Notes: generated by a model not told the origin, from the sequence alone. A stretch of DNA of 64,000 bases from Phymatolithon calcareum (GCA_977006965.1 OZ345368.1:1364001-1428000), one strand, 5' to 3'; positions 11,016 through 21,556 are shown, counted from the stretch's first letter. Program-made: numbers and translations.

Positions 11016-11792
11016 ATGCTAGGTTTAGTGGCTCATCGGGCATTGGAAAAAGGTATGGCGGCGGTACAAGGCCGTGATGTGTCAGAATTAGAGCGGGATA
11101 AGCGCAGCGCAGCGCTGTTGCTCTTACAATCTGCGTCTCGATTAATTACTGAATTCTGGTTCACTCCGGACCGTCAGAGAGACAGTACGCAAGACTTGAT
11201 GTCGTTTGAACTTAATAATGGAAACAACTATCTGAACAGAATGCGAGCAATGGTGGACGAGCACATCAAGATTATAGAGCAAATATGTGCCATGCCTGAC
11301 AGCGATGCAATTGCGCTCGAAGAGACATCTGGCTCTGCAGCCCATCGAGCACATCTGTCACGTAAGCATGCTCTCTGTGTTTTAGCAAGGAGAAATATTG
11401 ACAAGCCCAACGTTCATCGTCTCCGGGAACTGGTTTTAACCACCTTACCAATGCTTGGGCATGTTTCGGCATTCGGAAACTTACCTCTCGAAAAGAGTCA
11501 CCAGGAACTTAAAAGTGCAATAAGATCATCCAATAAGAAAGATGCGCACCTGCAGGCAGTAGAAAGTGCTATCTTTGCTGATTGGCAAGGTCGGTTCTCT
11601 CTCTCAGCTTCTACTAACCCAAACTGGAATTCCTACGACGTTCAATCATGTTTTCGACTTCTCACTGGGCGCGAGACGGTGATGAGATTCAACGGGGAGA
11701 TTAATGAGAGCCACAGACATCTTGTGGTTGGATGTGTTAATTCCTGTGTGGCCAAAGAACTTTCCAACCAGGGTCGCTCGGTTATTTCCTAG
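11016..11792 (+). CDS. Hypothetical protein, possibly transposon-derived
   Basis: A 258-residue frame opening at an ATG 31 bases past the divergent hAT fragment. The N-terminal half is helical and charged. The C-terminal half has KPNVHRLREL, then GHVSAFGNLPLEKSHQELK. A pattern of KPxxH...FG...E..H...K occurs near the C-terminus of several eukaryotic DNA transposon proteins (for example KDZ-like or CACTA-associated families), so I suspect a transposon origin, but the family is not established. No zinc finger or DDE motif is visible. Downstream frames are broken, which suggests a decaying element that runs to about 12.4 kb. Confidence 0.4.
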   Translation: MLGLVAHRALEKGMAAVQGRDVSELERDKRSAALLLLQSASRLITEFWFTPDRQRDSTQDLMSFELNNGNNYLNRMRAMVDEHIKIIEQICAMPDSDAIALEETSGSAAHRAHLSRKHALCVLARRNIDKPNVHRLRELVLTTLPMLGHVSAFGNLPLEKSHQELKSAIRSSNKKDAHLQAVESAIFADWQGRFSLSASTNPNWNSYDVQSCFRLLTGRETVMRFNGEINESHRHLVVGCVNSCVAKELSNQGRSVIS

Positions 11793-11846
11793 AGACTTCT
11801 TAATGGCCAAATAGCTCCCAGTTCGACTCTACGAAACGTCACTGAA

Positions 11847-12374
11847 GTGTCATCACAACCAGGGCAACAATGGAGTACACCTTCATGTGCAAAGGAAGGG
11901 GCTGTTTCACTTCTACGGCGCGTCTTCGCATCTAGATGGACGGAATGCACAGTTCATTGCTCGCTGGACACCATTTGTACGACATCTGCTATGGATTCGA
12001 CGCGTTCTATCTCTGCAGGGGATATTGTGGAAACGCTGACGGTAAAAACTGAGAGTATCGAGGCCCACTATCCGTTCGTGCTACAATCGTGCTCCCTGGA
12101 CTCGGACACGCGTCGGACAAGAGAGCACGTTACTTCACTGTGGTGCACAGAATTTTTCTTTTCCATCAAACACCCAAGTGGGAAAACAGAGCTCTTTGCA
12201 ACAGTGCGGCCGTGTTTAATCCAGGAAGGCACAGGCGGACCCACGGAAGCTTACCGCGTCTCGCGTAGTTCGAAATGTTCTCTGCCTACATGGACATCTT
12301 CATGCGGCGGGTGCCGGCCCTTCATGACTGTTCATCCCACCAATGCTTTCCAGTCCGCCCGCATCATTTCATAA
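11847..12374 (+). pseudogene. Broken ORF, probably the continuation of the preceding element
   Basis: An open frame of about 175 codons that begins at GTG, not ATG. Sequences that look coding occur in more than one frame (for example a segment ending in PHHFIRHDSSSILLDRF in another frame up to about 12420), so frameshifts are likely. No domain is recognised. It lies 55 bp downstream of the 258-residue frame and in the same direction. I read it as the decayed 3' part of the same mobile element. Confidence 0.3.
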
Positions 12375-12587
12375 GACATGATTCGAGCTCTATTCTTCTC
12401 GACAGATTCATACCTCTGACCTGAAGGGACGGCTTCCGACCAAGACAAGGATAGGAACAAACATTTACCACAAAGAGATGGAACACACATCGCTCAATGG
12501 CTAGAATCAATTCAACAAGCAGTGTAGTCAACACACAAAGTAATAATGCAAACTTAAAACCAATGGCTAACAACAATCATTCAATCT

Positions 12588-14012
12588 TCAAACAACTCTA
12601 CCTGACTTCCCTGGACACTCGAAGTCGTCTCCTAAGTCGAAGGTGGTACCTTCACTGTCGACAAGCCCGGAATTAATTGTTACTGCCCTTTCCACCTCTG
12701 TCCGCGCTGCTGCCTCCCGAGACCTCTTCTCCTCGAGGAAATCGTTCCAACACGCAAATTCGAAATGATCCTTCCGGTAAGACACGATCAATGACGGGCG
12801 CTCTTCGTTATCGCTCTCCGCGTTCGTCCTTCCCCGATACATGCAAGTTGCAGGGGCTTCTTGAATCGCGCACGCATCGAATATCCCATTCCCTATGCCC
12901 CGGACTAGGTTTTTAGGCACGGCAGATGTCCCGTCCGGCGCCCGTGCTGTACGGAAATCGATTTTGTCCACGTAAGAGGCTAGATCTCTCCATGTGAGAT
13001 GGCCAAGACACGATATCTCCACAGGGAAAAGATCGAACCAACAGAACTTTCGCAGCATTGCGTAAAACCGGACGGCATGCAGATGCAGGGCACGAAGCGA
13101 CAGGTTCGACAGAGACAGAAGGTCGTCGAAATCTTCGTACTTGTAAGCTACCATTAGACAATCTGCGGCGATATTGTGCAGGCTCCACAACTCGCTCATC
13201 GCCAGGTACTTGGTGTCACCGTTCGCAGGATTTGTTGCTTTTTTTCTCCAGTGGAGGACTATGGTCAGGAACGGAAATGTTTTTGACAGTTCTTCAAACT
13301 TGACGCGATTTCGCTTACGCTTTCCAGCCTTATTGTCTTCGTTGTCCGCTGAAAGAACGCGCTCGCATAGGTCTATTTTCCAAAGCTGATCAGGGGAGAT
13401 TAGGGCCGAATTCTGGTCACTCGAGGCGCCGACGGACACGAACTCTATCCAGTACCCATCATATTCTGCAGCGGCAACATTCTCGTACTCCGATATCTTC
13501 TCGACAATGAACATGAGATTCTTAAATAGGATCTTTCGTGCTTCGTTTCGCGCAGTAGTTAGTTTCGTGAGAAACTCTTTCCGCATTTGAAGTACGGCGT
13601 ATACAACGAGCTCCATCACCTTTTCATGCTGTCCCGTGAGCCCCATTTTCTTCCGCTTCAGGTCCCCAATAGACTCTTTGTTCCCACTTGTACCCCGGAC
13701 CCGAGTCTCTGACGGCCCCCACGACGAATTTGATCCAGCGGAAACCGTCCTTGACGAGCGGTTTCTACTTCCAGACGAGCCTCTAGATGCAGTAGATCCA
13801 ACTGTACAGGTCAGGAACGGACGATCTGTGTTTTCTTCAACTGACAAAACGTTGTCCACAACCTTGAAAGTTTCGTTAAAGTTACCGAACGCCTTCAGCC
13901 AAAGAGGAATGTGGGCACCAGGATCACGCGCATAGATCGCTGCTTGGGACGAAAGCCATTTGGTCGTAATACCAACCTTTCTGGAAAGGACAAACCTCAA
14001 CACGAGGACCAC
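12588..14012 (-). CDS. Uncharacterised protein, C-terminal reading frame of a split gene
   Basis: A long frame of about 475 codons whose first usable start is a GTG, so it probably has no initiator of its own and continues the frame at 13997-14851, which it overlaps by 16 bp. The N-terminal part is serine and arginine rich (about residues 60-110). It is followed by a helical segment (KVMELVVYAVLQMRKEFLTK) and a lysine-rich patch KAGKRKRNRVKF that could be a nuclear signal. The C-terminus is acidic with EEKRSREAAARTEVE. No known domain is recognised. Codon choice looks like a real gene, and no stop codon interrupts it over 1.4 kb. Confidence 0.6.
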   Translation of the reverse strand: MVLVLRFVLSRKVGITTKWLSSQAAIYARDPGAHIPLWLKAFGNFNETFKVVDNVLSVEENTDRPFLTCTVGSTASRGSSGSRNRSSRTVSAGSNSSWGPSETRVRGTSGNKESIGDLKRKKMGLTGQHEKVMELVVYAVLQMRKEFLTKLTTARNEARKILFKNLMFIVEKISEYENVAAAEYDGYWIEFVSVGASSDQNSALISPDQLWKIDLCERVLSADNEDNKAGKRKRNRVKFEELSKTFPFLTIVLHWRKKATNPANGDTKYLAMSELWSLHNIAADCLMVAYKYEDFDDLLSLSNLSLRALHLHAVRFYAMLRKFCWFDLFPVEISCLGHLTWRDLASYVDKIDFRTARAPDGTSAVPKNLVRGIGNGIFDACAIQEAPATCMYRGRTNAESDNEERPSLIVSYRKDHFEFACWNDFLEEKRSREAAARTEVERAVTINSGLVDSEGTTFDLGDDFECPGKSGRVV

Positions 14013-14851
14013 AGCGCCGCCACACGCGTATGGTACTTTTCAACGCCAAACTCTTTCACTGAACCGAAGAACGTAACAGTAAGTCCAGATGTGCCCTTCA
14101 TAACCTGCTCATACGGCATCATGCGTCGAAGGGTAAGCGGATCCAACCAATCTTGAAATTCCCGGTGGCGCAGCGCAAAAGAAGTCACGGACACCAACAT
14201 AAGAAAAAGTAAATGTTTTTCGAGCCCTTGCTCTGCATTGAGCAGCACTTCTACATGCTCCATCTCTGAAGGCGGGTCCATAGTCTTGCGCTTCCTGCCG
14301 CTTAGTCCCAGCTCTTTACATTTCGCTTCGATGTCAAAGCGGACGAAAGAGTCGTTCAACTTTTCCACAACTGTCTGCCCTGCCCTCATTTCTGTGCGAA
14401 GTGCCTCGTTCCTACGCTTGTAGTCCTCTGACAAATCGTCTCGAACGCGAGCGAGTAGTATAATCATCTGCTCACAGACAGCCACATTTGTAGACAGACT
14501 TTCCAAAGCGGCTTCTAGCTCTCGGCGCGTACTCGTCCGGAGAGGCGGCTGGTCAGTGGGGTTCATGACTCGGTCGCGGTTGCCCTGGGGAGATGAAGGT
14601 TGAGTGGGATTCAGTGCAGCCGATGGTCCCGGCCTTCCCGTCGAGACGTTTGCTGAAGAGAGATGTGCTCCGGATACAGACCGCTGGCCTTGGGTGTGGG
14701 GCCTTTCAGAAGAGCTTCCAACTGGGTTTCTACTCCCTGGGACAGGCGGGGGAGGCATGTCCATGGTGAAAAATTGAAGCTTGTTTTTAGGATTGTGAGT
14801 CTGGCTTGGGAAGTGCAGTTCTGGTCGCGAGGTGCCTACATTGGGCTGCAT
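13997..14851 (-). CDS. Uncharacterised protein, N-terminal reading frame of a split gene
   Basis: Open from a GTG at 14878; the first ATG is at 14851 (MQPNVGTS) and a second at 14764 (MDMPPPP). The N-terminal ~100 residues are low complexity (Pro, Ser, Asn, Gln). A probable coiled coil follows (RRELEAALESL to RDDLSEDYKRR), then the basic stretch SGRKRKTMD and a hydrophobic segment (LLFLMLVSVTSFAL). The frame stops just inside the start of the 12588-14012 frame. A shift of -1 would fuse the two into a protein of about 760 residues. The cause could be a mutation, an assembly error, programmed frameshifting or a small intron. Confidence 0.55.
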   Translation of the reverse strand: MQPNVGTSRPELHFPSQTHNPKNKLQFFTMDMPPPPVPGSRNPVGSSSERPHTQGQRSVSGAHLSSANVSTGRPGPSAALNPTQPSSPQGNRDRVMNPTDQPPLRTSTRRELEAALESLSTNVAVCEQMIILLARVRDDLSEDYKRRNEALRTEMRAGQTVVEKLNDSFVRFDIEAKCKELGLSGRKRKTMDPPSEMEHVEVLLNAEQGLEKHLLFLMLVSVTSFALRHREFQDWLDPLTLRRMMPYEQVMKGTSGLTVTFFGSVKEFGVEKYHTRVAALWSSC

Positions 14852-14964
14852 GAGGCAGTGTTTCGGCACTGTGCGCACGTGTCCACGTAGGCACAGAAGT
14901 GCACTGATATCGATAATGCAGCAAAACGAAAACCAGCACCCGGGCGCAACAGATCCAGTCTGTA

Positions 14965-15705
14965 CAGTCGAACCTGTATAACTGCAACACGGCGGTAAAG
15001 CAGGTTGGTATGCAGTAATAGAGGTTTTGCAGTCTTGGAGGCTTTATCATAAGGGGCTACAGAAACATTCTACCCAATCGTCCACGAGGCTCAGTTGAAC
15101 CAATCAGTGACCTTTCTCTGCTGGAGCCCCTTCTTGTGGTCGGAGCGAATCTTACGTTGCGATGCGTGGATGGCGCGCCGCACAGACCACGAACACTCTC
15201 CTCTCTCGTCCATGATCTCTACTGCCAAACTCAGATGACGCAACTGCTCAGCAAGCGACAATTTCGGCTTGTTCTCCTGTTCAACACACTCAGCGGCTTC
15301 GCTGGTCTCAACAGGATTCATTTCATGCAGGATATCGCCGACAAGTGCCGCCTCTTCCACATCTGCGATGCAGTCATCCTCCTCATTTGGGCTGACGAGG
15401 TATGCGCAGTGGTGTTTCCTGCAGGGATGAGCATCATCAAATAACGCTATTCTATGTAGCACATGGAACTTACTTGGCAAGCAGCCCTGCACGATTTATG
15501 ACGAGAGCCAGTCTCTGTTGCAATCCGTGCTATCAAAATTTTATTCAAAATTAAGGGTGGCATTCCCTTCAGTTGCACTAATGCAGGTTGCAAGGTAGGT
15601 TTAAATTTAGTTACTTTTCGGCATATACCAAATCGGTCTAGGCGATTCGATTGCACGAATGCTGGTTTTGCAGCTATACAGGTTGCAGATATACAGGTTC
15701 GACTG
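14965..15705 (-). mobile_element. Tigger/pogo-type element, internally deleted (741 bp)
   Basis: The ends read CAGTCGAACCTGTATA on the left and TATACAGGTTCGACTG on the right, flanked by TA at 14963-14964 and 15706-15707. That is the canonical Tc1/mariner-pogo arrangement. The inside keeps only the 3' end of a transposase gene on the minus strand. It lies just upstream of the split gene at 12.6-14.9 kb, in that gene's likely promoter region. Confidence 0.9.
15091..15492 (-). pseudogene. Tigger-type transposase C-terminal fragment
   Basis: About 133 codons, opening at GTG rather than ATG. It matches the C-terminal end of the larger transposase pseudogene at 22.4-23.9 kb. Shared pieces are NEEDDCIA, then VEEA, EIMDE, and the ending KVTDWF. 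The DDE catalytic region is absent, so this is a deletion relic kept between intact terminal repeats. An acidic tail after the DDE domain is normal in the pogo/Tigger/jerky family. Confidence 0.75.
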
Positions 15706-15754
15706 TACAACGGTTTTTTGATATCATTGTCCCAGAGACCGTCTTAGAGTTGTA

Positions 15755-17239
15755 CAGTAATGACCACAATTAGTGCGGACCGCACTAATTAGGAACATGA
15801 AAATCCAAGCTGGAACCAACAATTAGTGTGGACCGCACTATTCAGGAACCTGGTATACTATTTAGGAACCCGCACTAATAGTTGTGACCAGCAATTAGTG
15901 CGCCAGGTTTATAGAAACACTATTCTCGCCAGCAAGACGAGATATAAGAAAGGAAAGTACATATTGCTATTAGAAGACGACCGAGTGAATAAATTATACA
16001 TCTTCCTGTATGTTCGCGGACTTCTCTCCAAGATCTGGTACTGGCTCCCCTTCGAAATGCACTTTATGCTCACGGACAATCTCTTGCAACTCTCTTTTCA
16101 ACTGCGACACTTTCCACACCCCGTTTTCCATACCGAGACCGCATTGGAGCATTGCTTTGTGTTCTCCAAGTCGCCGTCAATGTCCGAGCTTACATAGATT
16201 TCGAGTAGAATTTTCCATTGCCTTGCGATTGTATTGCCAGGATATTTGCACAGAAACTCAAATACAGCAGTGGAGGCTTCGGGAACTCTGTCCTTGTTTT
16301 CTGAGATGGTCGATTGTTCTTGTCGAAGCCCATACGCCAAAGGCGGCTTTTTAGAGCAATGAGCTCTTTTTCTTCGTCTTCCAGCATACCGTGAAGGATG
16401 ATATTGCAGAACGGTATACTGCTGGAGGTGATGTTCAATATCGAGATTTTGTTTTCCTGATGACCGGCTTCAGGTATCGCTCTTTAAATGCCTTTTCAAA
16501 TCGCTATTGTTCTTACAAAAAGTCATTAATAGTACACCATTGACGTAATGTATGCATCTCTTGCACAGAAAAGGACAAAACTGGAGTTATGTTTTAACGA
16601 AGAGCGAAAGCATAAAGATTTTAACAAGAGATGGTTTGAAACTGGAGTTATGTTTTCTGCAGACGTAACACGAGCTGCTGTAGATGAAGTGCTGATAGCA
16701 CTGTGACAGCAGAGATAAACTTGCTTGTTTTAATTTCCGGGTAACTTATGCGTCTCGAATGCAGCACTTTACAGAGGTTTATAATGACAGCCTTACATAG
16801 TGTGAAAACGATTAAAATGTGTGCAGAGAGCTACTGTAGTGCCTTACATATCCTCGGAATACAGTTGCTGCTCAGGTATCCAGCACCTTACTCGACACTC
16901 CATTTCCAGCACCACCTTGCAGAGTGTAAATGAAATTCCATGGAAGCAGACACCCAGCGATGCTCAGCACATAAAAGAGAGGCCCGTGCCAATGGATCTG
17001 AGGAGACTTTCCAAGCTACTGTCAGGTGGACAGTAGTACGTGGAAGGTTTCAAGTTGAAAACAGCGCATGAGAATGATATAACCTTTCCGAAAAAAATAT
17101 TTTAGAGACCCTAATTAGTGCATCCACGCTAACAAAAAGAGGAGACAACAATTAGTGCGGCCCACACTAATTTGGAATCTGACGTACTAATTAGGAACCC
17201 GCACTATTTAGGAATCCGCACTAATTGTGGTCGTTACTG
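15755..17239. mobile_element. pogo/Tc1-type element without recognisable transposase (1485 bp)
   Basis: The 24-bp terminal inverted repeats at 15755-15778 and 17216-17239 (CAGTAAYGACCACAATTAG...) match at 23 of 24 positions. TA flanks both sides (15753-15754 and 17240-17241). Several further copies of AATTAGTGCGG and GCACTAATT lie within about 150 bp of each end. The interior has open frames up to 124 codons (15826-16197 +, 16190-16438 -) but none resembles a DDE transposase. It is probably non-autonomous. It starts only 49 bp beyond the Tigger-type element. Confidence 0.88.
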
Positions 17240-17241
17240 TA

Positions 17242-17577
17242 GTGCACCACGTGGGATGCAGTTTCTCCGGTGGTGTTTCATTTCTGTCCCATAATTCTCT
17301 CTGTCAGTCCCTCAAAGATTTATTTATTTTTAAAAAACAAATTACGTGCTCAGTTATCGCCGGCGATGCACCCCTATAGAAGCCGCGCATTGACGGTGAT
17401 GCGTACACTACATGCGCGATGAGGATCGAGTTTTTGCGCAGCGATGCAAGACTCTCACTCTGAAATGAATCACCGAATCCTGCAGGATCTTTCGCATGGT
17501 AGCAAGTATAAGATGGAGTACGTCATTCACGCCGTATCACTGTTCCTAACTGCCATTCGATGACTGTCAAATGCGTG
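17242..17577. other. No recognised gene
   Basis: Unassigned spacer between the pogo-type element and the 97-bp tandem repeat. Confidence 0.4.
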
Positions 17578-17945
17578 CTTTCTCAACCAGGGCCATTTTG
17601 TTCACCAAGCGATCTTGTGCGTAGTCCGTTTATCGTGGTCTATTTAGTTCTGGAGCTTGTCTCTATTGGCCTAATCTCCCATCCAAGTTCATGGAGCTCG
17701 CCAAGCAATCTGGCCGGTAAGCCGTTGGTCGCACTTGTTCACGTTCTGCGCTATATTCTCCGCAGATCGACTTTCTCATCCAGGCCGATAAAGCTCGCCA
17801 CGCGATCCTGTCCGTACACCGTTCATCGCGTTATATTCACATTCTGCTCTCTTTTCACTGAAGGCCTACTTTCTTATCCCGGCCGATGGTGCTCGCCACC
17901 CGACCATCTCGGTAAGCCACTTGCTTCCCATTAGGATGTTGTTAC
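17578..17945. repeat. Tandem repeat, about 97-bp unit, ~3.8 copies
   Basis: Units begin near 17578, 17672, 17771 and 17869, each with a version of CTTTCTCATCCAGGCCGAT followed by GCTCGCCA-GCGATC. The copies differ at many positions. A 124-codon open frame (17560-17934) crosses the array, but I take it as chance. Confidence 0.75.
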
Positions 17946-20193
17946 TTCGGCGCACTCTAGTCCATGATCCTGTCTAACCGTTGCGATCTTCAGTTGTCTT
18001 TTTTTCCCACTATTCATTGCACCCTGTACCCCGAATTTCTGCTGCAAAGTTGGTTGTCAACATGATAGCAAGGGTTCTGGTTCTGTTGACGTTCTTCATA
18101 CTAACTTTGCATGTTAGGACCGTCCTAAGTTCATTGCACGTTCAACCACTTTTCTGATCCTTTCTCTTATTCTTCTTCAAGATCATGTCTAACCTCCGAT
18201 CTCCAGTTCTACTGGCTGTGAACGTTTCGTTAGGACGTATATGGGATTGATGCGACCAAGCTGGACATGGGCAGAATAATAAAGGATGTGGATATGTCCT
18301 ATTTCTGAGCTGTGCTTCCCAGATATTATACGTTTGACGTCGACAGGATAGTAAATGATGTGGTTTTGCCCACGTTCGGAAATGGGCATCTAAGCTACTC
18401 TACTTTTGTTACAATAAGCGAGGCAGCACAGTTGCACACGTACTTTACACACCTCTCGAAAGCAAGCAATAAATTTACTACCTGACTTTGAAGCATTGCG
18501 CTCCACCAAAAACGGAATCATCACGACCTTTTCTTCTTGAGCTGTGCCTAAGTTTACATATGCGAATGATCTGCTTCAAAATCGCCCTGCTTACATGCAT
18601 TTAGGCTCAAGGCAGACAACAAGAATCCACTTGTACTGGTCTTGAGCTTATTCAGAAATTGCAGTTCAGTTTTACGTCCTCCCCTCGTGCATTACAGATA
18701 ATGCGCATTTGTCCGGTGCGCTACTGTGCATCATCATTCCCGCATTTGAAACTATGGTTACATAGAATTTAGTGTATCTGAAATGGTCCTCAGACTCCGG
18801 ACCTATAGATCATAAATACTGCTATGTGGCATGCTTGATTGTACCCATCTTAACTGCCAATTTTAAGATTATGCATATGCCGAATTGCCCAATTTTTCTG
18901 TGCCCTCACATACGATGAAACAGCATTATTAGGCGCCGGTGCGGTCCCCCAGTGTTGATTCGGATAGGAAGACAGTACGTGATGGATCGGACTGGCCAAC
19001 TGATGGCCAGCAGCTGGTACAGTTCGGAAACTCTCATAGATTTATCAGAGAACAGTTCTTTCCGGAAACATTTGCAAATTTTCTTGGCCTAATATGGTTG
19101 GATGATCTTGACACTCTCCGTGAAACGGCCAATTCTGGATAGGGACTGTCTACTTTTTCCGGAACACTGACGGTCTCTGAATTTCTAAATGGTCCTATTT
19201 TACGGACCGGGCTTACAAGGGTCCGTCCAGCCCCACCCCTACAAATCAGGCCCATCAAAACTCTCTGTATCATGGAGCCTCGCTTCAAAGCGTGGATTCC
19301 AAGAATCGCTTGTTCGACAAGAGTCGGCAACTGCACCAATGCGATTGTTTCGCGTGGTTGAGGAGGCGCTGACTTTCAGACGCGCTTCACTGGCGGCTGC
19401 GAGCGAGCTGAGCGCTCCATAGTGCGACTCCGTTCTGCGCCCTCTACTGCGCCCTCTACTGCGGACTTCCGAGCTCTTGGACACGAACAGTTGCATCTAG
19501 GACAGCGTTTAGAGCGAAGACAAAATTTATTTGTTGCAGGGGCATGCAATTCGTATTCCACGGGTAGATTACCCACGACAACAAATCACTTCTGCCGATG
19601 GCCGCTTTGGCAGGAAACATTGACATAACTGGGATGGAACTGCAGCTGGAGTTGCACCTGGGATTTTCACATGTGTAAAATAGCTGCCTATTGCACAATT
19701 GTTGTGCCTATTCTCTGCAGTGCATCTCACTGCACAACTAATGCACAGGCAGGCACTGCCCCGTGGATGTTGAGGCAGTAGAGCCTCTCTATCCACTTTC
19801 AATTGCATCTCGCGGCCTTCCCTCGTAATGAAAATTTTCAGAGACGTTTTTCGTCCTAATAAAATTGCTAAAGGCCTGGATCTGCCGATGACCTCTTTTC
19901 TCGTACTCCCCAAGAAAATTGTTTACGAGCCTCACGCCAACGCCCATAGCACTCCCGGACATTTCTTTCAGTTCGTGAGCTTCGGGATCTATGTGTGAAT
20001 AGTGCTCCTGATTCTAAAGGTATAATTTTCACGCCGATAGCCCAAAAACTTTCATGCATGCGCCGTGGTTGAAGAGTTAAAACCGGGCCCACTCTTAGGC
20101 AAATCGTTTATTAATTGAGATAATTGAAATAAACCTGAGCAGACTACGTACAGCTGTGCTTACCAAGGGCATGTTCTTCTCTGCACAAGGAGG
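17946..20193. other. No recognised gene; possible decayed hAT remnant near 19.2-19.7 kb
   Basis: No gene is recognised. Near 19250-19340 the forward frame reads KTLCIMEPRFKAWIP, weakly like the DPRFK block of hAT transposases, and nearby frames are short and shifted. A 12-bp unit, CGCCCTCTACTG, is repeated in tandem at about 19438-19461. The rest is AT-rich spacer. Confidence 0.3.
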
Positions 20194-20201
20194 GCTCAGT
20201 C
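20194..20201. repeat. 8-bp hAT target duplication, left
   Basis: GCTCAGTC, repeated exactly at 21549-21556. Confidence 0.92.
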
Positions 20202-21548
20202 CAGGGGTGCGATAAAATTAATTGGAAAAAAATTAATTGCAATTAGTGCAATGCAATACTTAATTTTTGAAAACCCTCCAATTCCAATTATTAATTTTTC
20301 TTCTCTGAATAATTGCAATAATTTATTTGTTGCTGTAAACATTCTCCAATTAATTCCAATTAATTGCTTCTTTGTTGTTGACGGTTACCACCAAGACAAA
20401 CGAATGCTTCTGCTGACACCTGGCGACTATCGCTGGGCGACTATCGCCAGACGACCCTCACCTGCCGGTCTACTAAGATGCTAGTTTTGCAAACCGCCTG
20501 CCTACATATTGCAGTCATCTGTCAGCTGTCAATGAAAGCATGGAGGATACTATGCTGTACGCCAAGCGCAAGATCAAGAGCGCTGCTGCTCTTAGAAACC
20601 TCACTGATCTGGAACCTCTCAAGCCGAACAAGACTCGCTGGTCCGGATTGTTTTACATGTTTGAACGACTCCTTAGGATTGGCCACAGCTTTCTGAAATC
20701 AGTAACAATCCGGACTGTGACATGATCCTTAATGATAGTGCAAGCTTTGCACGTCGTGTGCAAAGGTACACTCGCATGTTTGAAGTTATAAACAAGGTAA
20801 CTAAGAAACTTCAGGAGCAGGGAATTCGCCTGTCGAAGGGGCGAGCCATGCTGAATGGACTTATCCAGCTTGATTCTCAGCAGAAAAATGATCCTAACAC
20901 CGATCAGAGCCTACTCGGAGGTTGCGGACTCGGAACTCAGTACATTTCTGCAACGAGTGCCATTGTGTCAGATCTTCATTTTGAATCTGGTGTCGTTAAA
21001 ATGCAGCAAAGGAGGACCCATACTATGACGGCTGAAGAACGTGGTGCCTGTCAAGGATTGTTGCATGAATTAGTCGAGAATCACCATATTCCGCAACGGA
21101 TTGCTACTAATGGCATTGAAGACATACTTAATGCTGGAGACGACAGTTCTCATGAAGAGAAGTACATCAATTGTGATTTTATTTTGGCTTCCACTGCTGA
21201 AGTAGAACGACTTTGGAGTCTTGCGAAGTATGTCCTTACTGATCAACGCTCCAGGTTTGAACTCGTGCTTTTCGAGTCACTTTTGTTTTTGAAAGTAAAC
21301 AGCCGATTTTGGGATCAGCATCTAGTCTCCCAGGCTGTTCGAGCGTGCAGAGGGTCCAATTAATAGAGGAATGTAAAAAACCGGGAGAGATCTTCAATTA
21401 ATTGCAATTAATTGGCATTATTGCAATTATTGCTAAGACAAAGAATAGCAATAGCAATTTTTAATTTTCGTGGCAAGAATAATTGCAATATATATTTTGG
21501 CGTACGATTTGTTTCCAATTCTCTCCAATTATATTGCTCCTACCCCTG
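20202..21548 (+). mobile_element. hAT element (1347 bp) with 8-bp target duplication
   Basis: The ends read CAGGGGTGCGATAAAATTAA on the left and ...GCTCCTACCCCTG on the right, typical of hAT termini. A perfect 8-bp duplication GCTCAGTC flanks it at 20194-20201 and 21549-21556. Dense AATTAATTGCAATTA-type arrays lie inside both ends (20216-20370 and 21395-21535). It carries only the 3' half of a hAT transposase gene. It has landed in the 3' coding region of a LINE remnant, which resumes at 21557. Confidence 0.93.
20540..21363 (+). pseudogene. hAT transposase, C-terminal half, frameshifted
   Basis: Two frames (20540-20725 and 20722-21363) overlap by 4 bp. The first has LRNLTDLEPLKPNKTRWSG, the conserved NxTRW block of hAT proteins. 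The second is a 213-residue frame that ends with the dimerisation region: STAEVERLWSLAKYVLTD, then ELVLFESLLFLKVNSRFWD. The N-terminal BED finger and first catalytic Asp regions are missing, so the copy is not autonomous. In intact hAT transposases this C-terminal block mediates dimerisation and holds the last catalytic Glu. Confidence 0.82.
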
Positions 21549-21556
21549 GCTCAGTC
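21549..21556. repeat. 8-bp hAT target duplication, right
   Basis: GCTCAGTC, the partner of 20194-20201. Confidence 0.92.

Noticed and set aside
13997-14878. Start of the split gene at 14878 and start of the downstream frame at 14012
   Set aside because: Both are GTG codons. I use the ATG at 14851 for the first and treat the second as a continuation without its own start.
17560-17934. 124-codon open frame as a gene
   Set aside because: It lies over the 97-bp tandem repeat, and the unit length is not a multiple of three.
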